From positions 1 to 64,000 of the forward strand of contig PCBI01000011.1 of assembly GCA_002730875.1 (NCBI GenBank): DNA of 64,000 nucleotides, given 5' to 3'. The DNA is from Spirochaetaceae bacterium. Its GTDB lineage: Bacteria > Spirochaetota > Leptospiria > Leptospirales > Leptonemataceae. Position numbers and translations under genes: made by a program. A model generated the notes under the pieces. That model was not told the origin of the DNA. It worked only from the letters and a program-made list of their open reading frames with translations, and ran no database searches. Shown piece after piece: positions 7,859 to 17,388 of this stretch; position 1 is the first letter of the stretch; each line of letters begins with the position of its first letter.

Positions 7859-8905
7859 ATGAAAAAAGCACTGAAGTACATAGTCCTTCCCCTGTTGGCC
7901 CTGCTGCTACTTACCGAAGCCTTTTTGCGGAGGCAGCCGGCCATCAGCGCCAGCGTCCAGGAGCGAAGAATGCACTGCATGGACAAGACCGGGCTAATCT
8001 TTCTGTGCGAAAACCAGTCCAGACAGTTGCAGGGACCCATGGGTAGCAAATGGATGCTCTCTACCAACCGGTACGGCGAGCGAATTACGCATCCTCTGGA
8101 ATTGGCCAAAGACTCTCCCCTTGCAGAAAGTAATCCAACGGTAAAGGAAGTCTGGGTTATGGGCGATTCCATCTCCATGGGATATCTTCTATCGGACCCC
8201 TACAGCCCGCCTTATTTGCTATCCCGGCTAACGGGAATACGCACAAGGAATCTGGGAGTGGATTCCCTGGGCACCCGGGGAATTCGCATCCGTCTGGAGG
8301 ATGCGCTGGAATACCGTGCAATCAAGCCGGAGCATATTTTCTGGATCTATAATGTATCCGATTATATGGACGATTTTCGCGAAGAGAAGCTACTCAAAAA
8401 CCGCTTGTATCGCTTCGCGTACCGATTGCACTTTAATCTGGCCAAAGCTTCCTATCTCTACGCACTTACCCGAATGCAGCCGCAGACCACCGTTTCCGAT
8501 ACGATCCAGGATCCGGCCTCTGACGCCGAAAAAGAACCGGAACTACAGATTCCCGACGACCATCCTACTGTAAAACATCTACGAGACTTCGCCGCCTTTA
8601 TCAAAGACCATGAACTGCCGGTGACCGTCATCTTCTATCCAGGTATGCTTCCTTCCGGCAAGGCGGATACGGATGACCCGTACAGAAAGAAAAGTATGGA
8701 AGTGTTGAAAGAAGCTGGCATCGAGATTATGGACCTTACAAAACCATTCGTGGAAGGCGAAAACATGTATATCGCCGGAAACGGACACCCCACGGAACGC
8801 GCTGCAGCGGTATTCGCATCTGCAATGGCCGGCAAACTGGCCATGAGTCATCCTCTAGAACTGGAGAAGAAATTGGGCACCGCGGGCTTCTGGAAAGAGC
8901 TCTGA
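7859..8905 (+). CDS. membrane-anchored SGNH/GDSL-type hydrolase
   Basis: 348 residues. An N-terminal transmembrane anchor (residues 5-22) is followed by a periplasmic SGNH-like domain. The block I serine motif is MGDSISMGY (about residue 101), preceded by the TNRYGER motif seen in acyl-ester hydrolases of envelope polysaccharide systems. A C-terminal NGHPTERA (about 305) supplies a histidine, here without the usual preceding Asp in DxxH form. It resembles the SGNH protein at 12208-13521 in architecture, which suggests a role in adding or removing acyl groups on an envelope molecule. The substrate cannot be inferred. Confidence 0.72.
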   Translation: MKKALKYIVLPLLALLLLTEAFLRRQPAISASVQERRMHCMDKTGLIFLCENQSRQLQGPMGSKWMLSTNRYGERITHPLELAKDSPLAESNPTVKEVWVMGDSISMGYLLSDPYSPPYLLSRLTGIRTRNLGVDSLGTRGIRIRLEDALEYRAIKPEHIFWIYNVSDYMDDFREEKLLKNRLYRFAYRLHFNLAKASYLYALTRMQPQTTVSDTIQDPASDAEKEPELQIPDDHPTVKHLRDFAAFIKDHELPVTVIFYPGMLPSGKADTDDPYRKKSMEVLKEAGIEIMDLTKPFVEGENMYIAGNGHPTERAAAVFASAMAGKLAMSHPLELEKKLGTAGFWKEL

Positions 8906-8912
8906 GCCTTCA

Positions 8913-9004
8913 CTCATCTGGTCAAGGCGAACGACTCAACAGATGAGATAGTCCCCGGGCCATCGGTATCTGGTTCTCATCCGGAGCAGTCCTCCGGACC
9001 GGGG
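8913..9004. terminator. inverted repeats between convergent genes
   Basis: Two structures lie in the gap between the convergent genes ending at 8905 and 9029. The first is CTCATCTG/CAGATGAG (8913-8920 with 8940-8947, 19-nt loop). The second is a hairpin TCCGGAG/CTCCGGA with a 5-nt loop (8980-8998), enclosed by CCCCGG (8953) and CCGGGG (8999). Neither has a T-run, so factor-independent termination is only a guess. Confidence 0.35.
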
Positions 9005-9028
9005 CATTGTCCTTGCCGAACAATCAGT

Positions 9029-10759
9029 CTAACCCTGCAGCTTCTCTTCCTCGTTGGCCGCATCCATCTCTTCCAGGATTTCCTGCTTCTTTTCCAGACG
9101 GATTAGAGTCCGCGCCAGCATCTCGCCGATGTAATGGTCCGGCATGACAATGCCGTCGGCCCCGGCTTCTCGTAGCTTCTGGGCTCGCTGGGAATCGTCA
9201 GCGGTGGCCAGTATGGCCGCCTGAGGCGCCAGGCTTCGGCACAAATTCACCAGGCGAAGATTGCTGGTTCCTTTCAGGAGGAGGTCCGGTATCGTTATGA
9301 AGATCACTCGCGCCCTTTGCAGTCCAATGTGTTCCAGGGTGGAGCGATCGCTCAGATCGCCAAAGACTCCCTGCACCGGATAGTGTTGCAGTTGCAACAG
9401 GATCTCCCGGTTGAAGTCTACCACGGTAACCTTCTCCAGGAGTTCCGGTTTGTGGCTCATCAGCGAATCCACCATGGACTGAGCTCCCCGGTGATAGCCG
9501 AGAATGAAAATACTTCGTTCCTTTTTCGGGGCGACCTCTTCTTCTGAATCCGGGGCGCTGGCCAGTCCCCCTTCGATGAGGCCCTTTCGCATCTTTCGCT
9601 TCGCATTCCAACGATGAAAAACCCCGTAGATCTTATGGTTATACTTAATGCTGTAGGCAGACAGAATGGAAGTCAGTACCATTCCATATAGAAGAGCCGA
9701 CATCAGACTCTTGTCGATGTGCTCCAGACTCAATCCCACCGCAGCAATGACCAGGGAGAATTCGCTGAACTGAGTCAAATTGATGCTACTTAGAAAGCCG
9801 GTTCGGCCGGAACCGCCACCCAGACGCACCAGGGGATACACAATCAACGGTCGCGAAACAAAGAGAAAAATCACCAGAAACAAAAGATACATCATACTAC
9901 CGGGGTCCGGCAGCGGGATTTTCATCCCCAGAGAAACGAAAAACAAAGTCAAAAAGACGTCCCTTAGAGGAAGAACCCGGGCCGTAACATGCAAGCTGTA
10001 GGGATAGTTTGAAATAGCCAGGCCCGCAATAAGCGCTCCCATTTCCACGGACAGATTCATGGCTCCAGCCAAACCGGACATGGTTACCGCCCATCCGATA
10101 GCTGCCGAAACCACCATTTCCGGACTACGGTCCAGCCGGGCAAATATCCAGCGTAGCACATACTTGCTGAATAGAAAACCGGCTACGGTGATCACCACGG
10201 TAAGTAGCAGAGATCTGAGCACCGGCCAAAAACCCGGGGTATTCAGCGATGGCTGCAACGCCAGGATGATGATGGCCCAGATATCCTGAAAAATCAGTAT
10301 ACCCAGGGAAACCCGGCCATGCAGCGAATCCAGTTCGTATTTATCGTACAACGATTTGACAACAATGGCCGTGGAACTCAGCGAACCAAAAATAGCCAGA
10401 TACAGCACGCGATGGTCTTCCATGGCCAGACCGGTAACCAGCGAGAAAAAGACCAGTCCCATGACCACCGATATGGCGAACTGCCCCAGACCTGTAGTGA
10501 GAAGCAGCTTGCCGCTTCGCAGGATCATGTTTGGATTGATCTCCAGGCCAATGATGAACAAGAGCAGTATCAATCCAATCTCGGAAATCAGATCGATATG
10601 CTCCGGATCTTTCACCAGTTGCGGGCCGATTTCCGGTCCGATAATGATTCCCGCCAGCAAATAGGCAACGATCAGCGGCTGACCGGCCCGGTAGGCCAGA
10701 ATCCCCAGAATCGAAGCCACTACAATGGCCAGTCCTATGTCTGCCAGAAATGCATGCAT
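9029..10759 (-). CDS. CPA2-family cation:proton antiporter with TrkA-N domain
   Basis: Inner-membrane monovalent cation/proton antiporter of 576 residues, of the KefB/YbaL type. About twelve hydrophobic segments span residues 1-390, including the family motif GLEINP and the re-entrant SSTAIVVKSL region. A cytoplasmic Rossmann (RCK/TrkA-N) domain follows from about 415 (SIFILGYHRGAQSM), where a nucleotide would gate transport. The glycine motif is atypical, GYHRGA in place of GxGxxG, so ligand binding may differ. It starts 9 bp after the MBOAT gene and is probably last in that operon. The transported ion (K+ or Na+) cannot be told. Confidence 0.9.
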   Translation of the reverse strand: MHAFLADIGLAIVVASILGILAYRAGQPLIVAYLLAGIIIGPEIGPQLVKDPEHIDLISEIGLILLLFIIGLEINPNMILRSGKLLLTTGLGQFAISVVMGLVFFSLVTGLAMEDHRVLYLAIFGSLSSTAIVVKSLYDKYELDSLHGRVSLGILIFQDIWAIIILALQPSLNTPGFWPVLRSLLLTVVITVAGFLFSKYVLRWIFARLDRSPEMVVSAAIGWAVTMSGLAGAMNLSVEMGALIAGLAISNYPYSLHVTARVLPLRDVFLTLFFVSLGMKIPLPDPGSMMYLLFLVIFLFVSRPLIVYPLVRLGGGSGRTGFLSSINLTQFSEFSLVIAAVGLSLEHIDKSLMSALLYGMVLTSILSAYSIKYNHKIYGVFHRWNAKRKMRKGLIEGGLASAPDSEEEVAPKKERSIFILGYHRGAQSMVDSLMSHKPELLEKVTVVDFNREILLQLQHYPVQGVFGDLSDRSTLEHIGLQRARVIFITIPDLLLKGTSNLRLVNLCRSLAPQAAILATADDSQRAQKLREAGADGIVMPDHYIGEMLARTLIRLEKKQEILEEMDAANEEEKLQG

Positions 10760-10768
10760 ACGGATCGC

Positions 10769-12208
10769 TCAGAATTGAAAATAGATGAACTGCTGACTGA
10801 CGGTAACGCTGTAAATGATGAAGGCGATAGAAAGCAGGGCAGCAATCAACCCTATCTGAATCACAGAAGATTGCAGTAAACGATTGTTCTCCAGAAAACC
10901 AGGTTTATTCACCTGCAGACCTTCGATCAGAAACAATACTGCAGCAAGACCAATTATGGTAAGCGGCAGGTCTGGCGATAACCCTTCCCGGAAAGTAAAC
11001 AGATTCCCGAAAATATGAAATCCTACTTCGATGGCGCTTCCGTACTCAGGCAGAGGCTTCGCACGGAAAAACAGGATAGCGATGGCAAAAACAAAAAAGG
11101 TATAGAAGTTGCGGATAGGCAATGGTATTCGATCAAAGCCGGCCTTAATCGATGAAAACGAAAACAGGTACCGTTCTGCCACCATGAAGAGCCCGTGGAT
11201 GCCTCCCCAGAAAATGAAGTTCCAGTCGGCTCCGTGCCAGAGACCGCTTATTAGCATGACCATGAACACATTAAAGTAGGCCCGGCTTACCCCTACCCGG
11301 CTTCCCCCCAGCGGAATATAAACGTAGTCACGCAACCAGCTGGAAAAGGAAATATGCCATCGTCGCCAGAACTCGGTCATACTGGTGGAAAAGAACGGCC
11401 GGTCGAAGTTTTCCGGAACTCGAAATCCCAGAACCCGTGCCGTACCGATGGCGATGTCCGAGTAGCCCGAGAAATCGCAATAGATCTGCACAGCATGGAA
11501 GAAAACCGCAATCCACAGACTTCCCGAGCTGTACGCGCCGGGATCGGCGTACACGGTGTCTACGTATGGACCCAGTTGATCGGCGATGAAGGTCTTCTTG
11601 AAGACCCCCATTGTAAGTCTCTGCATACCCAGGCGAAAATCGTCCAGGTTGAAAACATGGCGCTGCTCAAATTGATCGATTAGATCCTTCGCACGAATGA
11701 TGGGTCCGGCCACAAGCTGGGGAAAAAAACTAAGATATAGGCCAAATCGATACCCGCTCTTTGGCTTTTCGATGACATCGCGATACTGATCCCAGGCCGC
11801 CGAGATGGCCTGGAGCGTAAAAAAGGAAATACCCATGGGGACAATGAATCCCACGGGTTTATAGTAATTCGGGTCGCAGATTTCGTAGCCGGCGAATACA
11901 TTCAGAGCCCGAATGAAGAAGTCCAGATATTTGAATACGAAAAGCAGAGATAGATTGCCCAGAACGGCCAGAACCAAAAACAAAGTGGCGCTCTTGCCCA
12001 CCGATTTGCGCCGATCAATACCCACCATGCAGCCGTAGGTCCAGAAGATGGAAAACAAAAGCAATGCGACAAAGGGGACTTGAAATACGGCGTAGAAATA
12101 GATGCTACAAAGAAATAGCCAGATTCGCTGCAGCCGCAACGGCAGCATGAAATATACCAGGAATACGACCGGAGCAAATAGAAAGAAATGTACCGAGTTG
12201 AATAGCAT
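10769..12208 (-). CDS. MBOAT-family O-acyltransferase (AlgI/DltB-like)
   Basis: Polytopic membrane acyltransferase of 479 residues. The family signature is present: FDRPFFSTSMTEFWRRWHIS (about 300) followed by the catalytic histidine in LISGLWHGADWNFIFWGG (about 330). Such enzymes move acyl groups across the membrane onto polysaccharides or lipids and usually work with a periplasmic SGNH partner. The gene directly upstream is such a protein, with stop and start overlapping as TAATG, indicating translational coupling. The pair therefore probably acetylates or acylates an extracytoplasmic glycan; the target is unknown. Confidence 0.92.
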   Translation of the reverse strand: MLFNSVHFFLFAPVVFLVYFMLPLRLQRIWLFLCSIYFYAVFQVPFVALLLFSIFWTYGCMVGIDRRKSVGKSATLFLVLAVLGNLSLLFVFKYLDFFIRALNVFAGYEICDPNYYKPVGFIVPMGISFFTLQAISAAWDQYRDVIEKPKSGYRFGLYLSFFPQLVAGPIIRAKDLIDQFEQRHVFNLDDFRLGMQRLTMGVFKKTFIADQLGPYVDTVYADPGAYSSGSLWIAVFFHAVQIYCDFSGYSDIAIGTARVLGFRVPENFDRPFFSTSMTEFWRRWHISFSSWLRDYVYIPLGGSRVGVSRAYFNVFMVMLISGLWHGADWNFIFWGGIHGLFMVAERYLFSFSSIKAGFDRIPLPIRNFYTFFVFAIAILFFRAKPLPEYGSAIEVGFHIFGNLFTFREGLSPDLPLTIIGLAAVLFLIEGLQVNKPGFLENNRLLQSSVIQIGLIAALLSIAFIIYSVTVSQQFIYFQF

Positions 12209-13521
12209 TAACGTTCGCCCCGGTTCGTCTTCGCTGGATCGTTCCCCTGCAAATCACGGTTCTGCGCCGGCTCATTCGCAAGCATTTGTTTCAGGTTCTG
12301 CTCGATGGAACGAGCCGCCCACCGGTTACCCAGGTCGGTGAGGTGTCCGTCCGCCGGAATAAAATGATCCGATATGATTCGATCGGCGCCGCACATGGAG
12401 GTAGCTTCGGGAAGAAGTTGCATTACCCGAATCCCTCGCTTTTCGAAATAATCGGAGGCTCGCAATGCATAGTTGCTCAGCGGATGATACTTTCCCTGAT
12501 TGTGACAATAGAGCTCTTCCACCTGTACCGGTAAAATGACTGGAATTAGTTGCACTCCGGTCTTCTGGCTGTAAGCGATCATACGATCGTACGCCTTTTG
12601 GGTGAAGTCGGGCAAGGGCTCCAGTTCATTCGCCGGAGGCGGCGAATCCATGCAGGTTACGCTGGGCGGTAATGGTTCCGGGCAAACAACCTCGGGTTCA
12701 GGACCGGGATTCATGTATTGGCATCGATCGCGTACCGGCCCGGTAAAGGAAGACAGACTGTAATCCACGGTACGGGAAAAATCCGGCGCATCGGGACCTG
12801 TAAGTCCGGCATGCAGGAATTCGCGGCTCAGCGCATCCTTTGTAATGGCTTTCTTTAGAAGAAGATTCTCGTAGGCCAGTTTGGCCGCCTGCAAAGCGTA
12901 GGAGTAACGCGTCAGCTCAAACTGGATGCGAAATTTGAGGTTATAGGCTTCGTTTCCCATGCGACGGGCATCTTTGACATCATCCGGCTCCACTCCCTGC
13001 CGGGCCAGCTCTACAGGAACCTCAAAATCGTTGGGCGAAACGACGAATAATACCGCTTTGACGTTTTCCATCTGCGGCACCAGGTCTTCCATGCGAAGGG
13101 CCGATCCCATGGATCCGAATGCGTCCACTCCAATGTTCAGAAATTGATAGGACTCGGCGAAGGCTCCTCGCTCCGAGGCCTGGTTCAGTCGGTTGCAGAA
13201 GGTTTGCTCATCGGATACGCCAAAACCCATGACCAGACTATCGCCCAGGCAAAGAATCTTGGGTCGGGAAGGAATAGGTTCCGGGCTGCCTCGCAGGCCC
13301 AGAGAATTCGTAGTAAATCGACCTTCCCACAGGCCGTCGTGATGCCTGACGTACAGGTCTTCGTTTTTGGGAAGCGCTACATAGTATTCGGGGTGGTAGA
13401 CGTGCAGCAGTTTGATCTTGCGATAATAATCCAGGGCCGGAGCCTGCATCCATCGAAGCAGTATTTCAACCAGAAGGGCCGCTACGAGTCCGGCTCCCAG
13501 AAGAATACCTGCTTTTCTCAT
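12208..13521 (-). CDS. SGNH/GDSL-type protein, partner of MBOAT acyltransferase
   Basis: 437 residues with an N-terminal signal anchor (GILLGAGLVAALLVEILL). The SGNH domain begins after a TNSLGLRG motif; the block I serine is in CLGDSLVMGFG (about 92). The C-terminal catalytic pair is probably in SDHFIPADGHLTDLGN (about 395), where DGH provides the Asp/His. A Pro- and Cys-rich insertion lies near 280-310. It is followed without a gap by the MBOAT gene and preceded after 40 bp by a polyprenyl diphosphate synthase. It probably transfers or removes acyl groups in the periplasm. Confidence 0.85.
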   Translation of the reverse strand: MRKAGILLGAGLVAALLVEILLRWMQAPALDYYRKIKLLHVYHPEYYVALPKNEDLYVRHHDGLWEGRFTTNSLGLRGSPEPIPSRPKILCLGDSLVMGFGVSDEQTFCNRLNQASERGAFAESYQFLNIGVDAFGSMGSALRMEDLVPQMENVKAVLFVVSPNDFEVPVELARQGVEPDDVKDARRMGNEAYNLKFRIQFELTRYSYALQAAKLAYENLLLKKAITKDALSREFLHAGLTGPDAPDFSRTVDYSLSSFTGPVRDRCQYMNPGPEPEVVCPEPLPPSVTCMDSPPPANELEPLPDFTQKAYDRMIAYSQKTGVQLIPVILPVQVEELYCHNQGKYHPLSNYALRASDYFEKRGIRVMQLLPEATSMCGADRIISDHFIPADGHLTDLGNRWAARSIEQNLKQMLANEPAQNRDLQGNDPAKTNRGER

Positions 13522-13561
13522 AAAACGATTGGAAGGATAGCTCTCTGCCTGTAAAGTACGT

Positions 13562-14521
13562 TCAGCCCTGCACCGGCACCAGAAGGTCCGAAAGTCGATC
13601 TACGAGCTTGTTCCGGTAGTCGCTTCCCGGATACTCCCGCAGGTACTTCATCAATCGGTGGATTTCCTCTTCCATGTCCAGCGCCACCTGTTTGCGAATT
13701 TCATGCTTTTGCATGCGCTCCAGGACGAAATCCTGTATTGGCTGGCCGTTTTCCGAACCGGTCCAGCGTTTCTTCAGTTCCCGTTTTTCCGCTACGGATA
13801 GCTTCTTCATCAGCTGTAGCAGCGGAAAGGTCACCAGACGACGGTGCACATCCTGGTAAAGGGCCTTGCCTTCTTTTTTTGAATCGCCGAAATAGTCCAG
13901 GTAATCGTCGCGGATCTGAAAAAGCCGGCCCATTCGAAGACCAAAATCTCGGATGCGTTCCCGCTCTGCTGAATTCAGCCCCTGAAGGATTCCTGCAGAT
14001 TCGGCCATGGCGCCAAACAGACTGGCCGTTTTTCTATGGATGATTTCTTCGTAGTTCTTTTGCGTCAGGGCGGGATTGTTTTCCCATCGCATCTGCAGGA
14101 GTTCGCCCACCGTAAGGTCCCGAATGACTCCGGTAAAGACCGGAAGAAGCTCCACGCTTTGTTCCAGAGTGCTCAAATGCTCAAAACCGCAGGCCAGAAG
14201 ATAGTCTCCGGCAAGTATCGTGGTTTTATTCCCTTCCAGGGTATGCATGGCCGGACGCCCCCGACGCTGCCGGGCTTCATCAATCACGTCATCGTGAAGC
14301 AGACTGGCTCCGTGGATCAGTTCTCCGATAGCGCCGGTATCTACCCAGCGTTCGCTTTCGTCTCCCAGCATCCGTAGAAGATAAAAATGAAGCACCGGAC
14401 GGATCCTTTTTCCGCCGCTCTTAATCACATGCTTTTTGACTTTCTTGAGTACGGTAAGGTCTTCGTGTATTATGGCATCAAGCTTCGCATCTATTTTGCG
14501 AAGCAGCATCGCTGACTTCAT
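13562..14521 (-). CDS. polyprenyl diphosphate synthase
   Basis: Trans-isoprenyl diphosphate synthase of 319 residues. Both aspartate-rich motifs are seen: LLHDDVIDEARQRRG (first, near 90) and IRDDYLDYFGD (second, near 210). GGKRIRP, which binds isopentenyl diphosphate, is at about 35. It extends an allylic diphosphate with isopentenyl diphosphate to a long chain, feeding quinone side chains or undecaprenyl-like carriers. Product length cannot be fixed by eye. The start is the ATG at 14521; a TTG one codon upstream is also in frame. It is likely first in the operon with the SGNH, MBOAT and antiporter genes. Confidence 0.92.
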   Translation of the reverse strand: MKSAMLLRKIDAKLDAIIHEDLTVLKKVKKHVIKSGGKRIRPVLHFYLLRMLGDESERWVDTGAIGELIHGASLLHDDVIDEARQRRGRPAMHTLEGNKTTILAGDYLLACGFEHLSTLEQSVELLPVFTGVIRDLTVGELLQMRWENNPALTQKNYEEIIHRKTASLFGAMAESAGILQGLNSAERERIRDFGLRMGRLFQIRDDYLDYFGDSKKEGKALYQDVHRRLVTFPLLQLMKKLSVAEKRELKKRWTGSENGQPIQDFVLERMQKHEIRKQVALDMEEEIHRLMKYLREYPGSDYRNKLVDRLSDLLVPVQG

Positions 14522-14558
14522 CAATCTGTAACCGCCTTATCAGCAGCTTTCGGCGACC

Positions 14559-14575
14559 CTTGATCCAGGATCAAG
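14559..14575. promoter_or_regulatory. 17-bp palindrome upstream of polyprenyl synthase gene
   Basis: CTTGATCC-A-GGATCAAG is a perfect 8+8 palindrome about 38 bp before the start of the polyprenyl synthase operon. The size suits a dimeric repressor operator. No matching regulator is in the window. Confidence 0.45.
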
Positions 14576-14712
14576 TTCAGGGCCGCAAGCATTCCAAGCT
14601 GCATTATCCGGGCTCAAACAGATACCATGTTCGTCAATAGTCCTGCAGCCCCGGAAAAGGTTTCATTTTGCTGACCGGTAAGGGAATCAATTTCCCGCCG
14701 CCCCATACGAGC

Positions 14713-15591
14713 TCAGCTCGATTCAGACGGCGTATGCTTTTCCAGGATAGCAAAATGCTCCCGAAGAGTTTTTTCCAGGGTGCGGTTTTTTGTCGATGAA
14801 AAATAGTTGATGAGGTTTCGGTACATTCTCTTGAGAATTGTGATAGACGAGGCGGTACTCAAATAGCCGCTCTCCGGCTGGATTCCCTGGCGAATCAAGA
14901 AATGAAAGCACTCTTCTTCAGTGAGATAGCTTCCTTCATTAAAAGGATCCAGAAATAGCTTCAGGTCCGGGCTGTCATAACGAACGATGAAGTGTCCCGG
15001 CAGGTTCACTCCCTCCACGGACATTCCTACTCGTTTTGCCACCAGAATGGCAAGCACCGAAAGCGAAACAGGAATTCCTTTGCCGGTTTCTAGCACGGAT
15101 GTCAGGAATGAGTTTTCCGGATCATAGTAGTTCTCCGTGTTTCCACGAAAAGACTTCTCCTGGAACAGATACTCCCGGAACAGATCGATTCTATCCATGG
15201 CATCGGTAATGGATTCCAGCTTCTCTTTCAGGGGATTGGCCAGTTCATCCAGAGATGCCTGAAACTGAGCCAGGGAGAGATCCGTTCGGCTACCAAGCCG
15301 ACTGATGAGGAAAACCCCGGTTTCCAGATCCAGGGCGTCGTCCTGTAAGCATTGCTGCAGATCCCGGGTAAGCTTTCGACGATTCAGAAAATCGCTCTGA
15401 AGCTCTCTCAGTCTGAGTCGGAGGGCTGGATCCTCTACATCTTCTATGAAATTCTGGGGATGAGACCCGAAAGGTATGGCTTCCAGGATATGATCAAGCA
15501 GTACCTTTCGAGACTCAACTTCCGTGGTTTCTGCAAAACAGGTCAGCAGTAGCCCCACTTCCCTGGTCTTCGCATGACGATCTTTTTCCAT
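14713..15591 (-). CDS. SirB1-like transglutaminase-fold protein
   Basis: About 292 residues. The C-terminal half has the SirB1 signature: GKGIPVSLSVLAILVAKRVG, then VNLPGHFIVRY and LDPFNEGSYLTEEEC. This is a transglutaminase-like fold in which the usual catalytic cysteine position is often not conserved. The N-terminal half is helical and carries no recognised domain. I used the ATG giving MEKDRHAK; a GTG two codons upstream (15597) is also possible. It follows the GT-C-like gene within about 25 bp and is probably cotranscribed. Biochemical role is unknown. Confidence 0.85.
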   Translation of the reverse strand: MEKDRHAKTREVGLLLTCFAETTEVESRKVLLDHILEAIPFGSHPQNFIEDVEDPALRLRLRELQSDFLNRRKLTRDLQQCLQDDALDLETGVFLISRLGSRTDLSLAQFQASLDELANPLKEKLESITDAMDRIDLFREYLFQEKSFRGNTENYYDPENSFLTSVLETGKGIPVSLSVLAILVAKRVGMSVEGVNLPGHFIVRYDSPDLKLFLDPFNEGSYLTEEECFHFLIRQGIQPESGYLSTASSITILKRMYRNLINYFSSTKNRTLEKTLREHFAILEKHTPSESS

Positions 15592-15615
15592 AAACACTAA
15601 AACCTGGCTATGTCT

Positions 15616-17388
15616 TTACTGATTTTCCCGCTGATCCTTTCCGCTTCGGAGAACGGTAAAGTATATCATGGCGCCAATAGCTGACGCAAGCAGGAAACTT
15701 ATATAAAAGAAGGAAAGATCAAAGCCACCGTCCACCCGGTAATTGATTACAGGGAGATAGAACAGGGTCAGCAAAGAAAGAAAAAAGGAAAGCCCATACC
15801 GGCCGAAGTTATTAGGCCCGGAATCCCCTTCCGGCCAGCGCGAGCCCCCGGTAAAACCGTCCGAGCCCACAAGCCGGGTGGGAGCCAGGATACCCGGCGC
15901 CAGAAGAAACCAGAGAAAATACCAGGGCTGCCAGCTTCCTCGGTAAAGGAAATAGCCAATAAGCAGATAGACGAATAATCGATTCAGAAAGCGCATTAGC
16001 CAGGATCGGAAGTGTGCACTCCGGGGGCCCGGATTTGGACACCAGGGCCTTACAAACAAGAGCGGAAAGGCCAGCAGCCAGGCCGGCAGCCATAGCATAC
16101 GCACCAGTGAAATGGCTTCGGCGGAGTTCAGATCCTGTTGCTCGGCCAGAAAAACGGCATCCGGACGGTAGGACAGGAAATAGTCCGAGTAAATCCGGGC
16201 TGTGTAGAAGAAGCATTCCGTTTGCAAAGAGCTGCCTTCCTGAGCGCTGACGCCGTTTAGATCGTTCCAGCCGCGCAGCTGAAACAAATCGAAGAGGGTA
16301 AAGGGAAGCAGAATACCGATCGCCACAAGTCCACCGGCCGTAAGCCCCGGGAAACTTCCGACTCGTTGTGCCTGCCCCGCCCCCGGGCCGGGAGCTCGAC
16401 TGAGGGAAACCAGAATGCAAAGCCCAAACAGCGCCGCTTCCGGCTTCATGGAAGCCGCCCAGGACCAGAGGAGCCCTACGAGAAAGTACCGGAGGATGCC
16501 GAACCCGTTGCTCATGAGCCGGGTCGCCACAAGACAAAGAAGAATGGCCGTAACATCCGAATGGCCGGAGTAGAACAGAATCATCCAGAAGGGATGAACA
16601 AATAGAATACCAATCAGCCGGGAAAGGTTCGCACTGTTTCCACTCCGGGAAAACAATAGATAGGCCATCATGAGAATGGCCGTCAGGGCAAAGAGTATGC
16701 GATAACCCCCAACGAACGTTGCAACAAAAGCCAGTAGCTGAGTGCCCGGAAAATAGATTGTGGCCAGATGCGGATGGTTGGGCAGACGATCCACGTCCGG
16801 CGGATGCACCAAATGATAGCTGCTTGTTCGGGCGCGGGAATGTGAAGTGGATTCCGTCCCTGTATCTGTTAAAAAGCGACCATCGTACCTGTGCGAATCC
16901 ACTGAAGTTGAAACGATTGACCGGCCCTCGGGAAGCCCGAGCTGATTCGGCGAAAGACAGTACAGCGGCCAACCCCGGGCGATGTAGTTGCCGTCTAATT
17001 CGTGCCGAACGGAATCGTCGGAAAAGAAATGGCCGCCAGGAATCAAGGATACGTACAAGAGAAGCAGACCGGCGCGATAGAACAGCGCTGGAGAAAACAA
17101 GCTTTTCTTCGAGGAAGAGGATTTGAGCTCCGGGCTCTGAAGTTTATGCGCCGCCAGCGGAGCGAGCATTCCCGCGGCGAAGAGAAAAAAGAGAAGGCAA
17201 TAACCCGGAAGGGAATATCGCGAACCGAAGGATTCGCCTGAGGCAATGCCATCTGTATGGCCAAAAAGCAATGCTGGCAGGTAATTAAGCAGGATCACCG
17301 TTCCCGCGCTGATCGCGGGAACGGACAGAACCGTATTAGCCAGCCATGGCGCTTGCAATTTCAGCCAGAGCTTTTTCGGCCAGTTCAT
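15616..17388 (-). CDS. GT-C-like polytopic membrane protein, possible glycosyltransferase
   Basis: About 590 residues with roughly eleven hydrophobic segments. After the first segments comes a loop with [13 protein letters not shown], which matches the pattern of the acidic motif (DDxxRYxWDG) in dolichyl-phosphate-dependent GT-C enzymes. Further on, [14 protein letters not shown] resembles the YPPL motif of the same group. A role in transferring a sugar from a lipid carrier in the periplasm is an inference. The start is uncertain. The frame is open to 17466; the ATG used here ([12 protein letters not shown], charged then hydrophobic) overlaps the transketolase gene by 53 bp; a GTG at 17298 would avoid the overlap. 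Confidence 0.7.
   Translation of the reverse strand: MNWPKKLWLKLQAPWLANTVLSVPAISAGTVILLNYLPALLFGHTDGIASGESFGSRYSLPGYCLLFFLFAAGMLAPLAAHKLQSPELKSSSSKKSLFSPALFYRAGLLLLYVSLIPGGHFFSDDSVRHELDGNYIARGWPLYCLSPNQLGLPEGRSIVSTSVDSHRYDGRFLTDTGTESTSHSRARTSSYHLVHPPDVDRLPNHPHLATIYFPGTQLLAFVATFVGGYRILFALTAILMMAYLLFSRSGNSANLSRLIGILFVHPFWMILFYSGHSDVTAILLCLVATRLMSNGFGILRYFLVGLLWSWAASMKPEAALFGLCILVSLSRAPGPGAGQAQRVGSFPGLTAGGLVAIGILLPFTLFDLFQLRGWNDLNGVSAQEGSSLQTECFFYTARIYSDYFLSYRPDAVFLAEQQDLNSAEAISLVRMLWLPAWLLAFPLLFVRPWCPNPGPRSAHFRSWLMRFLNRLFVYLLIGYFLYRGSWQPWYFLWFLLAPGILAPTRLVGSDGFTGGSRWPEGDSGPNNFGRYGLSFFLSLLTLFYLPVINYRVDGGFDLSFFYISFLLASAIGAMIYFTVLRSGKDQRENQ
17300..17322. repeat. 9-bp-stem hairpin after transketolase gene
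   Basis: GTTCCCGCG and CGCGGGAAC form a perfect stem with a 5-nt loop, 13 bp downstream of the transketolase stop. No T-run follows on the minus strand, so it may stabilise the 3' end or modulate readthrough into the GT-C-like gene, whose N-terminal codons it overlaps. Confidence 0.55.
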
